The translations under genes were made by a program, and so were the position numbers. Positions 41,846 to 53,700 of a stretch of 64,000 nt of DNA are shown here, in pieces (within the stretch, counting starts at the first letter, position 1; each line of letters begins with the position of its first letter). The notes below the pieces were generated by a model. That model had not been told where the DNA came from and did no database searches. It was given only the letters and a program-made list of their open reading frames with translations. The stretch spans positions 275,438 to 339,437 of the forward strand of contig CANMNB010000008.1 of NCBI GenBank assembly GCA_947499145.1, read 5' to 3'. This DNA is from an uncultured Arachnia sp. Lineage in GTDB: Bacteria > Actinomycetota > Actinomycetes > Propionibacteriales > Propionibacteriaceae.

Positions 41846-42694
41846 CTACTGCGCCTCCGGCTCCTCGGCGACCTCCCGTTCCCGGGCCGTCAGGTAGAGG
41901 CGATGCACTGTGATCACCACCGCCAGCCACGCCAGGCCCAGCGCCCACGCGGCGACCACATCGGTGAACCAGTGGTGACCGAGGAACACCCGGCTGAGCC
42001 CCATCGTGATGGCGAACACCACCGCAATCGTGACGGCCGTGATGCGGGCGGCCCGTGACTGCAACCGCAGGATCAGCACGTACGCGATGATCCCGGCGAT
42101 CACTGTGGCGTTGAGCGCATGGCCCGAGGGGAACGACGGCGAGTCCTCGTACGGCGGCACAGCGTCGGCCAGGTCCGGTCGCGTCCGACCGATCAACTCC
42201 TTGCCGGCCACCGTCATCAGCAGCGACCCGAGGCTCGCGGCCGCAATGAGGATCACCGGAGTCCAACGACGGCGTCGGATTGCCAGGAACACCATCACGG
42301 CGACCGTGATGATCGGCATGGAGATGGTCCCGCCGATGTGGGTGAACCAGGTCACGGTGGTGTCGGCCACGGGTGAGCGCAGTTCGAGCGCGGCGTCGAG
42401 AATGGGCTCGTCAAGCTGGTAGAGGCCGTCCTCATCGGTGACGGCCTCGTACACCTCGGACGCGAGGTAGGTCATGAGGGCGGCAACGGCGGCGCCGATC
42501 GCCAGCACGACCGCTAGCCCGGTGTACGAACCGAGCACGTTGCTCACAGCCCGCGCCAGCCGGGCCATCCAGCGCCCGAGAGTGGAGCGCCATTCGGTCA
42601 GGTCGCGGGTGCCGACCCGGCGGTCCTCCTCGATCCCGTGGTCGGGGACGTGTGGATCGGCGTCGTCGGCTCGGCGTGGCAGGCGGAAGGACAT
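41846..42694 (-). CDS. PAP2-family membrane phosphatase
   Basis: Membrane protein of 282 residues with about six transmembrane segments after a 40-residue polar N-terminus. The three phosphatase signatures are KELIGRTRP, PSFPSGHA and SRVFLGHHWFTDV. Members dephosphorylate lipid phosphates such as undecaprenyl pyrophosphate or phosphatidic acid. The ATG at 42694 was chosen because the frame upstream overlaps the hspR 3' end without conserved sequence; its Shine-Dalgarno is weak. It may be read through from hspR, 25 bp upstream. Confidence 0.9.
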   Translation of the reverse strand: MSFRLPRRADDADPHVPDHGIEEDRRVGTRDLTEWRSTLGRWMARLARAVSNVLGSYTGLAVVLAIGAAVAALMTYLASEVYEAVTDEDGLYQLDEPILDAALELRSPVADTTVTWFTHIGGTISMPIITVAVMVFLAIRRRRWTPVILIAAASLGSLLMTVAGKELIGRTRPDLADAVPPYEDSPSFPSGHALNATVIAGIIAYVLILRLQSRAARITAVTIAVVFAITMGLSRVFLGHHWFTDVVAAWALGLAWLAVVITVHRLYLTAREREVAEEPEAQ

Positions 42695-42719
42695 CCCGCC
42701 ATTGTTCCAGCGAGGCGAG

Positions 42720-43139
42720 TCAGCGCGCGGTGATCGCCAGTCGGCGGCGGGCGTGGTAGCGGCCATGGTGCACCGCACCCGACGCCTCGGCGGTGAAGAT
42801 GCGCGCCTCGTGGGGCATCTCCTGCAGCCGATGGAACGCCTCGTTCAACCGATTCACCTGGGCCTGCAGCGACTCCACCTGCTCCTCGAGCTGCAGGATC
42901 CGACGGATGCCCTCGAGGTTGATGCCCTCGTCCTGGCTGAGTCGCTGGATGTGGCGGAGCTTCGCGACGTCGCGCAACGTGTAGCGACGGCCCCGGCCAC
43001 GCGCCCGCTGCGGAACCACCAGCCCGAGCCGGTCGTAGCCGCGCAGGGTCTGGGGGTGCATGTCGGCCAACTGGGCCGCCACGGAGACGGGGAACACGGG
43101 GTCATCGACGTCGAACTGCTGGGGAAGGTTGTCAACCAT
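42720..43139 (-). CDS. hspR: MerR-family heat-shock repressor HspR
   Basis: Repressor of 139 residues. A winged helix-turn-helix (FPVSVAAQLADMHPQTLRGYDRLGLVVP, RYTLRDVAKLRHIQRL) leads into a coiled coil (ILQLEEQVESLQAQVNRLNEAF). HspR binds HAIR sites upstream of dnaK with DnaK as co-repressor; two such sites lie at 46923 and 46976. It is the last gene of dnaK-grpE-dnaJ-hspR and starts 6 bp after dnaJ. Confidence 0.97.
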   Translation of the reverse strand: MVDNLPQQFDVDDPVFPVSVAAQLADMHPQTLRGYDRLGLVVPQRARGRGRRYTLRDVAKLRHIQRLSQDEGINLEGIRRILQLEEQVESLQAQVNRLNEAFHRLQEMPHEARIFTAEASGAVHHGRYHARRRLAITAR

Positions 43140-43145
43140 GGGGCA

Positions 43146-44333
43146 TCAACTCCCGAACAGCGCGGCGCGCGGATCCTCTTGCCCGGACGCCTGCGCGTAC
43201 TCCAGTAGTGCCTGCTTGGCGGCGTCGCTGAGGTGGTCGGGGACCTGGACGCGCAGGGTGACCAGCAGGTCGCCCATCGAGCCGTCGCCCTTCCGCACAC
43301 CCTTGCCCCGCACCCGCATGGTGCGACCGTTGGGGGTGTTGGCGGGCACCTTCAGCTTCACCTTCGCGCCCTTGAGCGTGGGGATGGAGATCTCCGCGCC
43401 CAGCGACGCCTCCGCGAACGTGACCGGCACGTCGAGGGTCAGGTTGTGTCCGTCGCGGCCGAAGATCTTGTGCGGCGTGACGTGCACGGTGACGTACAGG
43501 TCACCGGCGGGCCCGCCGTTCTCCCCGCCCGCGCCCTTGCCCTTGATGCGGATGCGCTGGCCATCCTGCACCCCGGCGGGGATGCGCACGTTCATGGTCT
43601 TTGACGACCGCGCACGCCCCGAGCCACTGCACTCCGGGCAGGGGTCCTCGACGCGGAGCCCGCGGCCCAGGCAGTCGGTGCAGGGCTCGCTCATCGCGAA
43701 GACACCGCCCTGCAGCGAGTGCTGCATGCCGGAGCCCTCACACGTGGGGCACACCTTCGGCAGCGTGCCGGCCTTCGCGCCGGTCCCACGACAGGCTGGA
43801 CAGGGCTGGTCGGAGGGGAAGCGCATGGCGACGGTGTGGCCGTCGACGGCCTGCTCGAACGTCAGCGTCACCTCACCCTCGATGTCCGCGCCGCGACGCG
43901 GGCCGCGGGTGGTCGAGCGGCGATGGGTTCCCGCCCCGGTCCCGGCGCCCCCGGCGAAGAGGTTGCCGAACAGGTCCCCGAGGCCACCTTGGCCGGCAGC
44001 GCCGGCGTTGCGGAAGAGGTCCTCGAAGCCGCCACCACCGGGGGTCCCACCGGCCTGTCCGGCTCCGGGCTGGTAGCGGCGGAACGGGCCGGCGCCACCG
44101 AACAGGCTGCGGGCCTCGTCGTACTCCTTGCGGGTCTTGGGGTCGCTGAGGACGGAGTTGGCCTCGGAGGCCTCCTTGAAGCGGGCCTCGGCCTTCTTGT
44201 TGTCGGGGTTCTGGTCCGGGTGGTTCTCGCGGGCGATCTTCCGGAAGGCCTTCTTGATCTCGTCGGCGCTCGCGTTCTTGGAGACGCCGAGGATCTTGTA
44301 GTAGTCCTTCTCGAGCCAGTCCTTGGTGCTCAT
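43146..44333 (-). CDS. dnaJ: Chaperone protein DnaJ
   Basis: Co-chaperone of 395 residues. J domain residues 9-75 contain HPD (38-40). A Gly/Phe-poor linker rich in Gly and Ala follows ([15 protein letters not shown]), then four zinc-binding repeats ([32 protein letters not shown]) and the substrate-binding C-terminal domains. It stimulates DnaK ATPase. It lies 91 bp after grpE; that gap can fold into a hairpin (GGTCGCTC with GAGCGGCC) that may tune expression between the two. Confidence 0.97.
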   Translation of the reverse strand: MSTKDWLEKDYYKILGVSKNASADEIKKAFRKIARENHPDQNPDNKKAEARFKEASEANSVLSDPKTRKEYDEARSLFGGAGPFRRYQPGAGQAGGTPGGGGFEDLFRNAGAAGQGGLGDLFGNLFAGGAGTGAGTHRRSTTRGPRRGADIEGEVTLTFEQAVDGHTVAMRFPSDQPCPACRGTGAKAGTLPKVCPTCEGSGMQHSLQGGVFAMSEPCTDCLGRGLRVEDPCPECSGSGRARSSKTMNVRIPAGVQDGQRIRIKGKGAGGENGGPAGDLYVTVHVTPHKIFGRDGHNLTLDVPVTFAEASLGAEISIPTLKGAKVKLKVPANTPNGRTMRVRGKGVRKGDGSMGDLLVTLRVQVPDHLSDAAKQALLEYAQASGQEDPRAALFGS

Positions 44334-44424
44334 CGGGCGTCCCCTCCTCCTCGGTGTAGTCGCGGGTCTTCAGGACATGATGGCCGCTCCCGGGTGGTGT
44401 TCCCGTGAGCGACCCCCATGTCGG

Positions 44425-45026
44425 TCAGGATTGCGGCCGGGCCACTCCCACCCGGGCGGGGCGCACGACGCGGTCCCCGAGTGCGTAGCCGGGCTGCATG
44501 ACCTGGGAAATCGTGTCCACCTCGACGGGCTCGTCCAGGGGCACTTCCATCAGCGCGTCGTGGCGGTTCGGGTCGAACGCGTCGCCCACCTCGCCGAAGC
44601 TGGTCAGACCGTGCTTGTTCGCGACCTTCTCCAGCTCGTCGGCCACCATCTTGAAGCCGCCGGTCATGTCGTCGTGGGTGCGGGCCAGCGAGATGCTGTC
44701 CAGCACCGGCATGAGGTCCATGACGACGGCCTCCACGCCCGCCTGGCGGGAGAGGTGCCGGTCGCGGTCGACGCGCTTCTTGTAGTTGACGTACTCGGCC
44801 TGCAGGCGCTGGAGGTCGGCGGTGCGCTCGGCGGCCACCGACTCCCAGTCCTTGGCGGGCGCCTGGTCCGCGAAGGGGTCCTCGCTGCCCTGCGCCGCCT
44901 CGGCGACGGTGTCGGGCTGGTCGACGACCTCGCCCTCCACCGCCTCCTCGGCCACGTCCTCGGTGGGCTCGTCGTGCGGGACCTTCACCAGGTCCTCGTG
45001 CTCGACGTGCTCAGTGTTCTCGGAGG

Positions 45027-45030
<4 letters not shown>
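44425..45030 (-). CDS. grpE: Nucleotide exchange factor GrpE
   Basis: Protein of 201 residues: an acidic disordered N-terminus (about 1-60), a long helix ([22 protein letters not shown]) and the beta-domain with [39 protein letters not shown]. It releases ADP from DnaK. Its ATG overlaps the dnaK stop (ATGA), giving near-equal synthesis. Confidence 0.97.
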
Positions 45031-46892
<1,862 letters not shown>

Positions 46893-46922
46893 GCGGATAC
46901 TCCTTGGATAGACGTCTGCATA

Positions 46923-46943
46923 CTTGAGTCGATGTGACTCAAG
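46923..46943. promoter_or_regulatory. HAIR operator 1 (HspR-binding site)
   Basis: CTTGAGT, seven bases, ACTCAAG: a perfect match to the HspR-associated inverted repeat. It overlaps the predicted -10 region of the dnaK promoter, so bound HspR would block polymerase. Confidence 0.97.
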
Positions 46944-46970
46944 TTAACCAGAGGAGCGGCTCAGGTTCAA
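46942..46970 (-). promoter_or_regulatory. dnaK: Predicted dnaK promoter
   Basis: On the minus strand TTGAAC (46970-46965) and TTAACT (46947-46942) are separated by 17 bp. They lie between the two HAIR sites, with site 1 touching the -10 element and site 2 just upstream of the -35. Confidence 0.6.
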
Positions 46971-46975
46971 ATCTC

Positions 46976-46996
46976 CTTGAGCCCAGCGGACTCAAG
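46976..46996. promoter_or_regulatory. HAIR operator 2 (HspR-binding site)
   Basis: CTTGAGC, seven bases, ACTCAAG: one mismatch from the consensus. Centre-to-centre distance from site 1 is 53 bp, five helical turns, which would let HspR bind both on one face. It ends 12 bp from the thrC stop. Confidence 0.93.
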
Positions 46997-47008
46997 GGGG
47001 CGCAAACC

Positions 47009-48439
47009 TCAATCGAGCTTCTGCTCGATCACCCGCTTCACCGCCTCGGGATCATTGGCCACTGACATGGTCCGCCTCGGACGATCCTCGATCCCGTCGA
47101 AGACCGCCGGCCGGGGCACCTCGACCGCGCCGAGCGCCTCCCGAATGGTCCCCGCGAACTTGATCGGCAGAGCTGTCTCCAGGGCGATGACGCTCCCCGG
47201 CACGTGCAGCGCCCGGGCGACGGCGACCGCGTCGGCCGTGTGCGGGTCGATGAGCACTCCGTCGTCGGCGTAGGTGCGGCGGATCTGCTCGAGCCGCTGG
47301 GCGTGCGACGACGATGCCGAGACGAAACCAAAGCGCTCGGCCTGCTCCCGGAACGCGGGCTCGTCCGACAGGTCGATGCGACCCTCCTCGGGGATGTCCC
47401 GGCCGAAGAGCCACGCGATGCGGTCGCCGTCGCGCTCCAGCAGGTCGGCCACGAAGCGCTCGAAGTTCGACGCCTTGGAGATATCCATGCTCGGCGACGA
47501 CGTCTCGTGCGTCTCCGCCGCGGTGCGGACGCGGTAGACACCCGTGCGGAAGAACTCGTCGAGCACGTTGTTCTCGTTGGTGGCCACCACGAGGCGGTCG
47601 ATCGGGAGGCCCATCTGCCGGGCCACGTGCCCGGCGGCGATGTTTCCGAAGTTACCGGACGGGACGACGAAGCTCACGGGCGCACCGTCGGGGGACACCT
47701 GCAGCCAGGCGGCGACGTAGTAGACCACCTGGGCCACGAGCCGGGCCCAGTTGATGGAGTTCACGGCACCAATGCCGTAGCGCTGCTTGAACGCGGCGTC
47801 GGCGTTGATCTGCTTGACGAGGTCCTGGCAGTCGTCGAACACACCATCGACCACGATGTTGGTGATGCCCGGGTCGTCGATGGAGTACATCTGTGCCTGC
47901 TGGAAGGGCGTCATGCGGCCCTTCGGTGAGAGCATGAACACGGAGATGTTCGGCCGCCCCATGAGGGCGTACTCGGCTGCCGAGCCGGTGTCTCCGCTGG
48001 TGGCGCCCAGAATGGTGAGCGTGGCGCCCCGACGGTCCAGCTCGTAGGAGAAGAGCTCACCCAGCAGCTGCATGGCCATGTCCTTGAACGCCGCGCTGGG
48101 CCCGTTCGACAGGTGCGCGAGCCACAGCCCGTCGGAGAGCTGGCTGACCGGGACGATCGCCGGGTCGAGGAACTTCCGCGGCGCGTAGGCGCGCTCGCAG
48201 ATGCCGCGCAGGTCGTCGTCGGGGATGTCGTCGACGAACAGCGAGATCACGCGGTGGGCGAGGGCGGCGTAGCCCTGCTCGGCCAGGAGGCGCCGCCACT
48301 CCTCCAGCGTCGCCGCGTCCACCTGGGGGTAGGCCTCGGGCAGGTAGAGGCCGCCGTCGGGGGCGAGGCCCTCGAGGAGGATGTCGCAGAACTGCTTTCC
48401 GGGCTGGCCGGAGGAGTCGCGGGTGGAGACGTAGCGCAC
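47009..48439 (-). CDS. thrC: Threonine synthase
   Basis: PLP enzyme of 476 residues converting O-phosphohomoserine to threonine. The N-terminus MRYVSTRDSSGQ and GLAPDGGLYLPE are typical; PLP lysine K119 lies in GPSAAFKDMAMQ; ILGATSGDTGSAAEYA and FVVPSGNFGNIAAGH bind the cofactor phosphate. Length matches the longer, class II (E. coli/yeast-like) threonine synthases rather than the 350-residue type seen in many actinobacteria. It is a single gene without hom or thrB neighbours. Confidence 0.95.
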   Translation of the reverse strand: MRYVSTRDSSGQPGKQFCDILLEGLAPDGGLYLPEAYPQVDAATLEEWRRLLAEQGYAALAHRVISLFVDDIPDDDLRGICERAYAPRKFLDPAIVPVSQLSDGLWLAHLSNGPSAAFKDMAMQLLGELFSYELDRRGATLTILGATSGDTGSAAEYALMGRPNISVFMLSPKGRMTPFQQAQMYSIDDPGITNIVVDGVFDDCQDLVKQINADAAFKQRYGIGAVNSINWARLVAQVVYYVAAWLQVSPDGAPVSFVVPSGNFGNIAAGHVARQMGLPIDRLVVATNENNVLDEFFRTGVYRVRTAAETHETSSPSMDISKASNFERFVADLLERDGDRIAWLFGRDIPEEGRIDLSDEPAFREQAERFGFVSASSSHAQRLEQIRRTYADDGVLIDPHTADAVAVARALHVPGSVIALETALPIKFAGTIREALGAVEVPRPAVFDGIEDRPRRTMSVANDPEAVKRVIEQKLD

Positions 48440-48526
48440 GTCGCCACACTACCGGCGACGCCGTCGCACGCCAGGTCATGACCGTGGCGGCTGCGGATGG
48501 CCCGCCAGCTTGTGAGACTGGACTCC

Positions 48527-49045
48527 ATGAACGCCATCGACATCCTCATCGACGCCGCCGGTCGCCCTCTGGAGGCGCTGGAGGCCACCCGCGACCGGAT
48601 CACCGCCGAGAACCTCAACGCCCACCCCGCCGGGCACGACAACTCCATCGCATGGCTGCTGTGGCACACGGGCCGGGAGATCGATGCACAACTCGCGGCG
48701 CTCTCGGGTGGGGATGAGGTCTGGTCGGCTGCGGGGTTCCGTCAGCGCGTGGGACTGGGAGAGCTGGGCGACGGCATCGGCTACGGCCACACGCCGGAGC
48801 AGGCGCGGGCCGTGGTGGCCCAGGACGCGCAGGCGCTCGTCGACTACGTGGAGGCCACCACCGAGGCGCTCATCGAGTACCTGGGTGGCCTGTCGGACGA
48901 GGATCTCGACGACGTCATCGACGCCGCCTACGACCCCCCGGTGACCCGCGGCGTGCGGCTGGTGAGCATCATCGACGACGCGGCCCAGCACATCGCGCAG
49001 GTGGCGTTCGTCTGCGGGATGGAGATCCCCTCGACACGGGCCTGA
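48527..49045 (+). CDS. DinB-family protein (possible thiol-dependent metalloenzyme)
   Basis: Four-helix protein of 172 residues of the DinB/DUF664 type, starting MNAIDILIDAAGRPLEALEA. Candidate metal ligands are the His in WLLWHTGREID and the His in DDAAQHIAQVAFV. Some relatives are mycothiol-dependent enzymes, but function here is unknown. The ATG at 48527 was preferred to one 10 codons upstream (48497). The last residues Pro-Ser-Thr-Arg-Ala and the TGA are encoded within an intergenic repeat. It is divergent from thrC. Confidence 0.75.
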   Translation: MNAIDILIDAAGRPLEALEATRDRITAENLNAHPAGHDNSIAWLLWHTGREIDAQLAALSGGDEVWSAAGFRQRVGLGELGDGIGYGHTPEQARAVVAQDAQALVDYVEATTEALIEYLGGLSDEDLDDVIDAAYDPPVTRGVRLVSIIDDAAQHIAQVAFVCGMEIPSTRA

Positions 49046-49110
49046 CGGCCCTACTCGGGGAACGGAGCCGACGACCGCCGAGTAGACCGCGAAGCGGCCG
49101 TGTCGAGGCG
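49027..49110. repeat. CCGAGTAG two-hairpin repeat, copy 7, overlapping the dinB-like 3' end
   Basis: Reverse left half CCCCTCGACACGGGCCTGAC, GGCCCTACTCGGGG, then a right half (CCGAGTAGACC, stem GACCGCGAAGCGGCC with imperfect pairing, GTGTCGAGGCG). The first half supplies the end and stop codon of the DinB-like gene. It sits between that gene and the convergent DUF1707 gene. Confidence 0.8.
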
Positions 49111-49120
49111 TTGGGGCGCG

Positions 49121-49729
49121 TCAACCTCGCTGTGGGCGGGACGCGGACTTCACGTCGTTGCCGGCCCAGAACAGCACTCCCTTGAGGATGAGCGTGCCAT
49201 TGGAGCCGTCGCCCTTGGCGGACTGGGCGATGTCGTTGCCGGCCATGATGGCGATGGACTCGTCGACCACGCGCACGCCGTCGGGGACCAGCACGTCGTG
49301 GCCCGCCATGATCGCATGCAGCTCCAGGGTCACCACGGCACCGGGGCCCATGGCGTCGGAGACGTCGATGGTGTCCCCGCCCCAGAAGGCGAAGTTGCGA
49401 TACAGCCGGGTGCCGGGCTGGAGGGTGACGTCCTTCCCGGCCATGATCGTCACGGTCGTTTGTTCCGGCAGCTGTGCTGGCGGCACACTCGGGCGCGGGG
49501 TGAGAGGTACGCCGACGCGCCGGGCGAGTTGGTGCCCCTCGGGCAGGTCGTCGACCAGCGGGTCCAGCTCGTCGACGTACGTCGCCCGCAGCGCCCGGTC
49601 CTGGCGCTCCCCCAGCTCGTCGACGCTCAGTCGACCGGCGGCGTAGGCGTTCTGCAGGACGGTGATCACCTCGTCGCGCTCGGCGTCCCCGGCGCGCAGG
49701 CGGCGCTGGGGCACCAGATCGTCAGCCAT
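49121..49729 (-). CDS. DUF1707 protein with LiaF-like C-terminal domain
   Basis: Protein of 202 residues. The N-terminal DUF1707 part reads LRAGDAERDEVITVLQNAYAAGRLSVDELGERQDRAL, a helical domain frequent in actinobacterial membrane-stress proteins. The C-terminal half has repeated IMAGxDV/I elements (TIMAGKDV, AIMAGHDV, AIMAGNDI) that suggest a right-handed beta-helix like the LiaF C-terminal domain. No transmembrane segment is seen. The ATG at 49729 lies 5 bp after nadE, so they form an operon. Function unknown. Confidence 0.8.
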   Translation of the reverse strand: MADDLVPQRRLRAGDAERDEVITVLQNAYAAGRLSVDELGERQDRALRATYVDELDPLVDDLPEGHQLARRVGVPLTPRPSVPPAQLPEQTTVTIMAGKDVTLQPGTRLYRNFAFWGGDTIDVSDAMGPGAVVTLELHAIMAGHDVLVPDGVRVVDESIAIMAGNDIAQSAKGDGSNGTLILKGVLFWAGNDVKSASRPQRG

Positions 49730-49734
49730 CGGGC

Positions 49735-50559
49735 TCAGTCCCTCCACCAGTCATGGAGAAGAGTGGCCGGGGTGGTGCGCTTGTGGCGGGTGATGCGCCA
49801 CTTGGCCTCGATCCTCTCGGCCGCAGCCTCTGGGACCTCACGACCCTCGAGGTAATCGTCGATGTGGTCGTAGGTGATACCGAGCTCGGCCTCGTCGGAC
49901 TGGAGCGGCTTGCCATCGAGCAGGTCGGCCGTCGGGACCTTCTGCCAGAGGTGGTCGGGGGCCCCCATGTGCCGCAGCAGCTGCCGGTTCTGGCGCTTGT
50001 TCAACCCAAAGAGCGGCAGGATGTCGGCCGCGCCGTCGCCGAACTTGGTGAAGAAGCCGGTGACGGACTCGGCGCCGTGGTCCGTGCCGATGACCAGCAG
50101 GTTCCGCTCCCCCGCCAGGGCGTACTGCGCGATCATCCGCATTCGGGCCTTGACGTTGCCCTTGTTGAAGTCGGTGATCTCCCGGCCGACGGCCTCCTCG
50201 AAGGCGGCCTCCATGCCGTCGACGGCCGCCGCGATGTTCAGGCGGTGCTCCTCATCGGGCTGGATGAAGTCGAGCGCATCCTCGGCGTCGTGCGCGTCGG
50301 CCTGGACGCCGTAGGGCAGGCGAACGCCGACGAAGACGGCGTCGACCCCCTCGGCGCGCAGACGCTCCGCGGCGAGTTGGGCCAGACGGCCGGCGAGGGT
50401 GGAGTCGAGTCCGCCGGAGATGCCCAGCACGAAGCCGCCGGTGCGACTGGTGCGGACGTAGTCGACCAGGAACTGGATCCGACGCTCGACTTCCTCGGCG
50501 GGGTCGATCTCGGGCCTCACACCCATCTCGTCGATGATGATCGCTTGGAGTTCACGCAT
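49735..50559 (-). CDS. nadE: Ammonia-dependent NAD+ synthetase
   Basis: Enzyme of 274 residues, adenylating and then amidating nicotinic acid adenine dinucleotide. The PP-loop is GISGGLDSTLAG (47-58) with Leu in place of the more usual Val; other marks are GTDHGAESVTGFFTKFGDGAADILPLFGLNK and LWQKVPTADLLDGKPLQSDE. There is no glutaminase domain, so it uses ammonia, unlike the long actinobacterial NadE. The ATG at 50559 was chosen; the frame upstream reads into the hairpin repeat. Confidence 0.95.
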   Translation of the reverse strand: MRELQAIIIDEMGVRPEIDPAEEVERRIQFLVDYVRTSRTGGFVLGISGGLDSTLAGRLAQLAAERLRAEGVDAVFVGVRLPYGVQADAHDAEDALDFIQPDEEHRLNIAAAVDGMEAAFEEAVGREITDFNKGNVKARMRMIAQYALAGERNLLVIGTDHGAESVTGFFTKFGDGAADILPLFGLNKRQNRQLLRHMGAPDHLWQKVPTADLLDGKPLQSDEAELGITYDHIDDYLEGREVPEAAAERIEAKWRITRHKRTTPATLLHDWWRD

Positions 50560-50631
50560 GGCTCCCAGCCTACGGTCTGGGCCGCTCGGGGGAGGGCAGT
50601 GACTCCGTTGACCTGGTCGGAGGCGAATCCA

Positions 50632-50705
50632 CTGAAGAACGCACACGATCGGCGCGTCTTACCCCCTCAGAGGGCGCAACACTCTCGATCGTGTGCGTTT
50701 TTCAG
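50632..50705. repeat. 74-bp hairpin unit (type A), solo copy
   Basis: Ends CTGAAGAACGCACACGATCG and GATCGTGTGCGTTTTTCAG; 74 bp as in the other copies, with a 19-bp stem containing one G:T-type mismatch. No 78-bp unit is adjacent. It abuts the stop codon of the beta-galactosidase gene and can serve as its terminator through the T-run. Confidence 0.85.
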
Positions 50706-53700
50706 TCAGAGGACGCCCTGGAAGCTGAACCGGAAGGTCAACTCCTTGCCATCGGGCAGTCGGTACTCCGGGTGCGTCATGGAGCCCCACGAGTCGTCGC
50801 CGCCCACGCCGCGGCGCATGAGCGCCGGCCGGATCACGGTGCGCTGGATCGGCGGCAGGTCCACCGGGTGCGCCGCATTCTCCACTTCGAACGGCGTCCA
50901 CGGCAGCGCCGAGAACTCCATCGGCTGGTCCGCCTCGAACCGGAGGCCGGCACCCTGGGCGTCGGTCACCGTCGCCCAGCGGACACCGGTGTGGCTGCCG
51001 GACTCCTGCGGCCGGATGTAGGGCGTCAGCTGGTCCGAGACGTCACCGGAGTACACCCCGAGCCGCGCGCCGAGGCGGCGGTCCACGTAGCATTCGTCCG
51101 GGCCCTCGCCGTACCAAGTGAGCATCCCGTAGTCGGCGTCGGCGGTGAACAGCATCCCGAACTCCGGCATGTCCGGCAGGCCGTCCCCGGGACGCACGGT
51201 CAACGTCACCTCCACCCGGCCGTCGCCGTCCACCAGGTACGCCACGTCGCACTCCCCGGCCGGCTCGCTGGGCAGCAGGTAGGTGTAGCGAACCTCGACG
51301 GCGCCGTCACGCTCGGTGACCTGCGGGCCGCCGTCGGCCGCCTTGGCATACCGGCTGGCGAGCAGCCACTGGCCGTCGCGGAAGGGCATGCCCCAGCCGC
51401 GCTCGTTCGACGTCGGCGCGTGCCAGAAGTTCGGCTTCGGGATGCTGCGCAGGAGTTCCCGACCACCGTCGGGAGTGAGGCCGTAGCGGTACGACACGAG
51501 TCCGCCGTAGAGCTTGGAGAACAGCGCCGTGAAGTGCCGGCCGCGGACTCCGATGTTGTGGATGCCGTCGACCACCTCCGGAGCGGGCGCCGTCGGGCGC
51601 ACCTCCCCTCCGTCGACGCGGAACACGCCCTGCTCGAACGCCACCTCATGACCGGCCGGCGCCCAGCGGGTGGCCTCCTTGAGCCGGAAGGAGACGTCGA
51701 CGGCATACTCGCCCGCCGCGGACGGCAGCTCGACCGGCAGGTCGTAGCGAGCCGTCTGCCCGGGCGCGACGGTGGTCCCGACCGTTCCCTCCGCCAGCAC
51801 GCGACCCTCACGAGACAGGGTGACCACGCAGTCGTAGGCATCGGTGTTGGTGAACAAGAACCGGTTCGTGACGTCGAACGACCCCTCCTCGACGGCGATC
51901 TTCAAACCTTGATAGACCTTGCGGACCTCCTGGATCCGCGGGGTCGGGCTGTGGTCGGCGAAGTAGATGCCGTTGCCGGAGAACTCGGCGTCGTGCGGGG
52001 CCTCGAGGTTGTCGCCGCCGTAGCCGAAGTACTGCTTTCCGTGGCGGTCGGTCATGGGAATCGCCTGGTCGGCGAAGTCCCAGATGAAACCGCCCTGGAA
52101 CAACGGCTCCCGGTGGGCCAGCTCGACGTACTTGTCGACGGCTCCGAACGAGTTGCCCATCGCATGGGCGTACTCGCAGAGGATGAACGGCTTGTCCCGA
52201 TTCTCCCGCAGGAACTCCTCGATCGTCGCCGCCGGCGTGTACATCTGGCTGACGACGTCGGTGGTCTCCGGGTACCGGGGATCCCAGGTGACGCCCTCGT
52301 AATGGACCGGCCGGTCGTCGACGGAGCGGAACCAGTCGGCGACGTCGCGGAGGTTGGCGCCTCCGAACGACTCATTGCCGCAGGACCACATCACGATGCT
52401 CGCGTGGTTCTTGTCGCGCTCTACCATGGAGGCGGCGCGGGCCAGCAGCGTGTCGCGCCACTCGGGGAGGTCACCGGGGACCGCCTGGTCGATCGGGATG
52501 CGACCGAAGCGCACCGCGTCCCACATGCCGTGCGACTCCAGGTTCATCTCGTCGATGACATAGAGGCCGTAGATGTCGCAGAGCTCGTAGAGGAAGGAGT
52601 TGTTCGGGTAGTGCGAGGTCCTGACCGCGTTGATGTTGGCGAGCTTCATGGCCTTCAGGTCGGCTTCGGTCTGCTCGCGGGTCATCACGCGACCCTGCAG
52701 CCCGAACTCGTGGCGGTTGACGCCGTTGAACACGACCCGCTGGCCGTTGATCTTCAGCACGCCGTCCTCGATTCCGAACCGGCGGATGCCCACCTGCTGC
52801 GGGATCACTTCGGTGACCGCACCGGAGGAGTCGAGCACCTCGACGGTCAACCCGTACAGCTGCGGGTCCTCGGCGGACCACAGCCGGGGCCCGTCGACGG
52901 CGACGCGCAGCACGCCGTCGTCGCCGGGTTCGAGCTCTCCGACCCCCTCCAGGGTGGCGCGGACGGAGCCCTCGCCGTCGAGCTTGACGGCGAGCCGGAC
53001 CGTCGCGGCGGCGAGATCGTCGGCGACGTCCGTGGTGATCCGCAGGTCCTCCGCGTGCACGGCGGGACGGCGGAGGAGCACAACGTCGCGGAAGATGCCG
53101 GAGAACCGGTAGAAGTCCTGGTCCTCGATCCACGCCTGACCGCTCCACTTGTACACCTGCGCCGCGAGCCGGTTCTCGCCGTCGACGAGGTGGTCGGTGA
53201 GGTCGAACTCCGACGGCGTGAACGCGTCGGTGCCGTAGCCCACGTACGTCCCGTTGAGCCAGAGCGCGATGGAGCTCTCGGCGCCCTTGAAGGAGACGCT
53301 CAGGCGTTCACCATCAGCGAGTGGGCGTCCGAGGGTGAAGTGGGTGACATAGCTGCCCACGGGATTGAACCGCGTCGGGATCTCGCCGGGCTGGATGTCC
53401 TCGAACCCATCCCACGGGTGTTGGACGTTGGCGTACTGGGGACGGTCGTAGCCCTGCAGCTGGATGTGCGCCGGGACGGGGATGTCGTCCCAGGCGTCGG
53501 CGTCGAAGTCGAGGGCCTCGAAGCCCTGCGGGGCCAGCGCAGGGTTCTTGGCGTAGTGGAACTTCCACGTCCCGTTCAGGGACTGCTCGAACGAGCTGTC
53601 ACCCAGGCGCGCCTCGTCGGCATCGCAGAACCAGCGGTGGTCGGAGTGGAAGGGCATCCGGTTCTCGGCGACAAAGGTGGGGTCGGCGCTCCGGCTGGGG

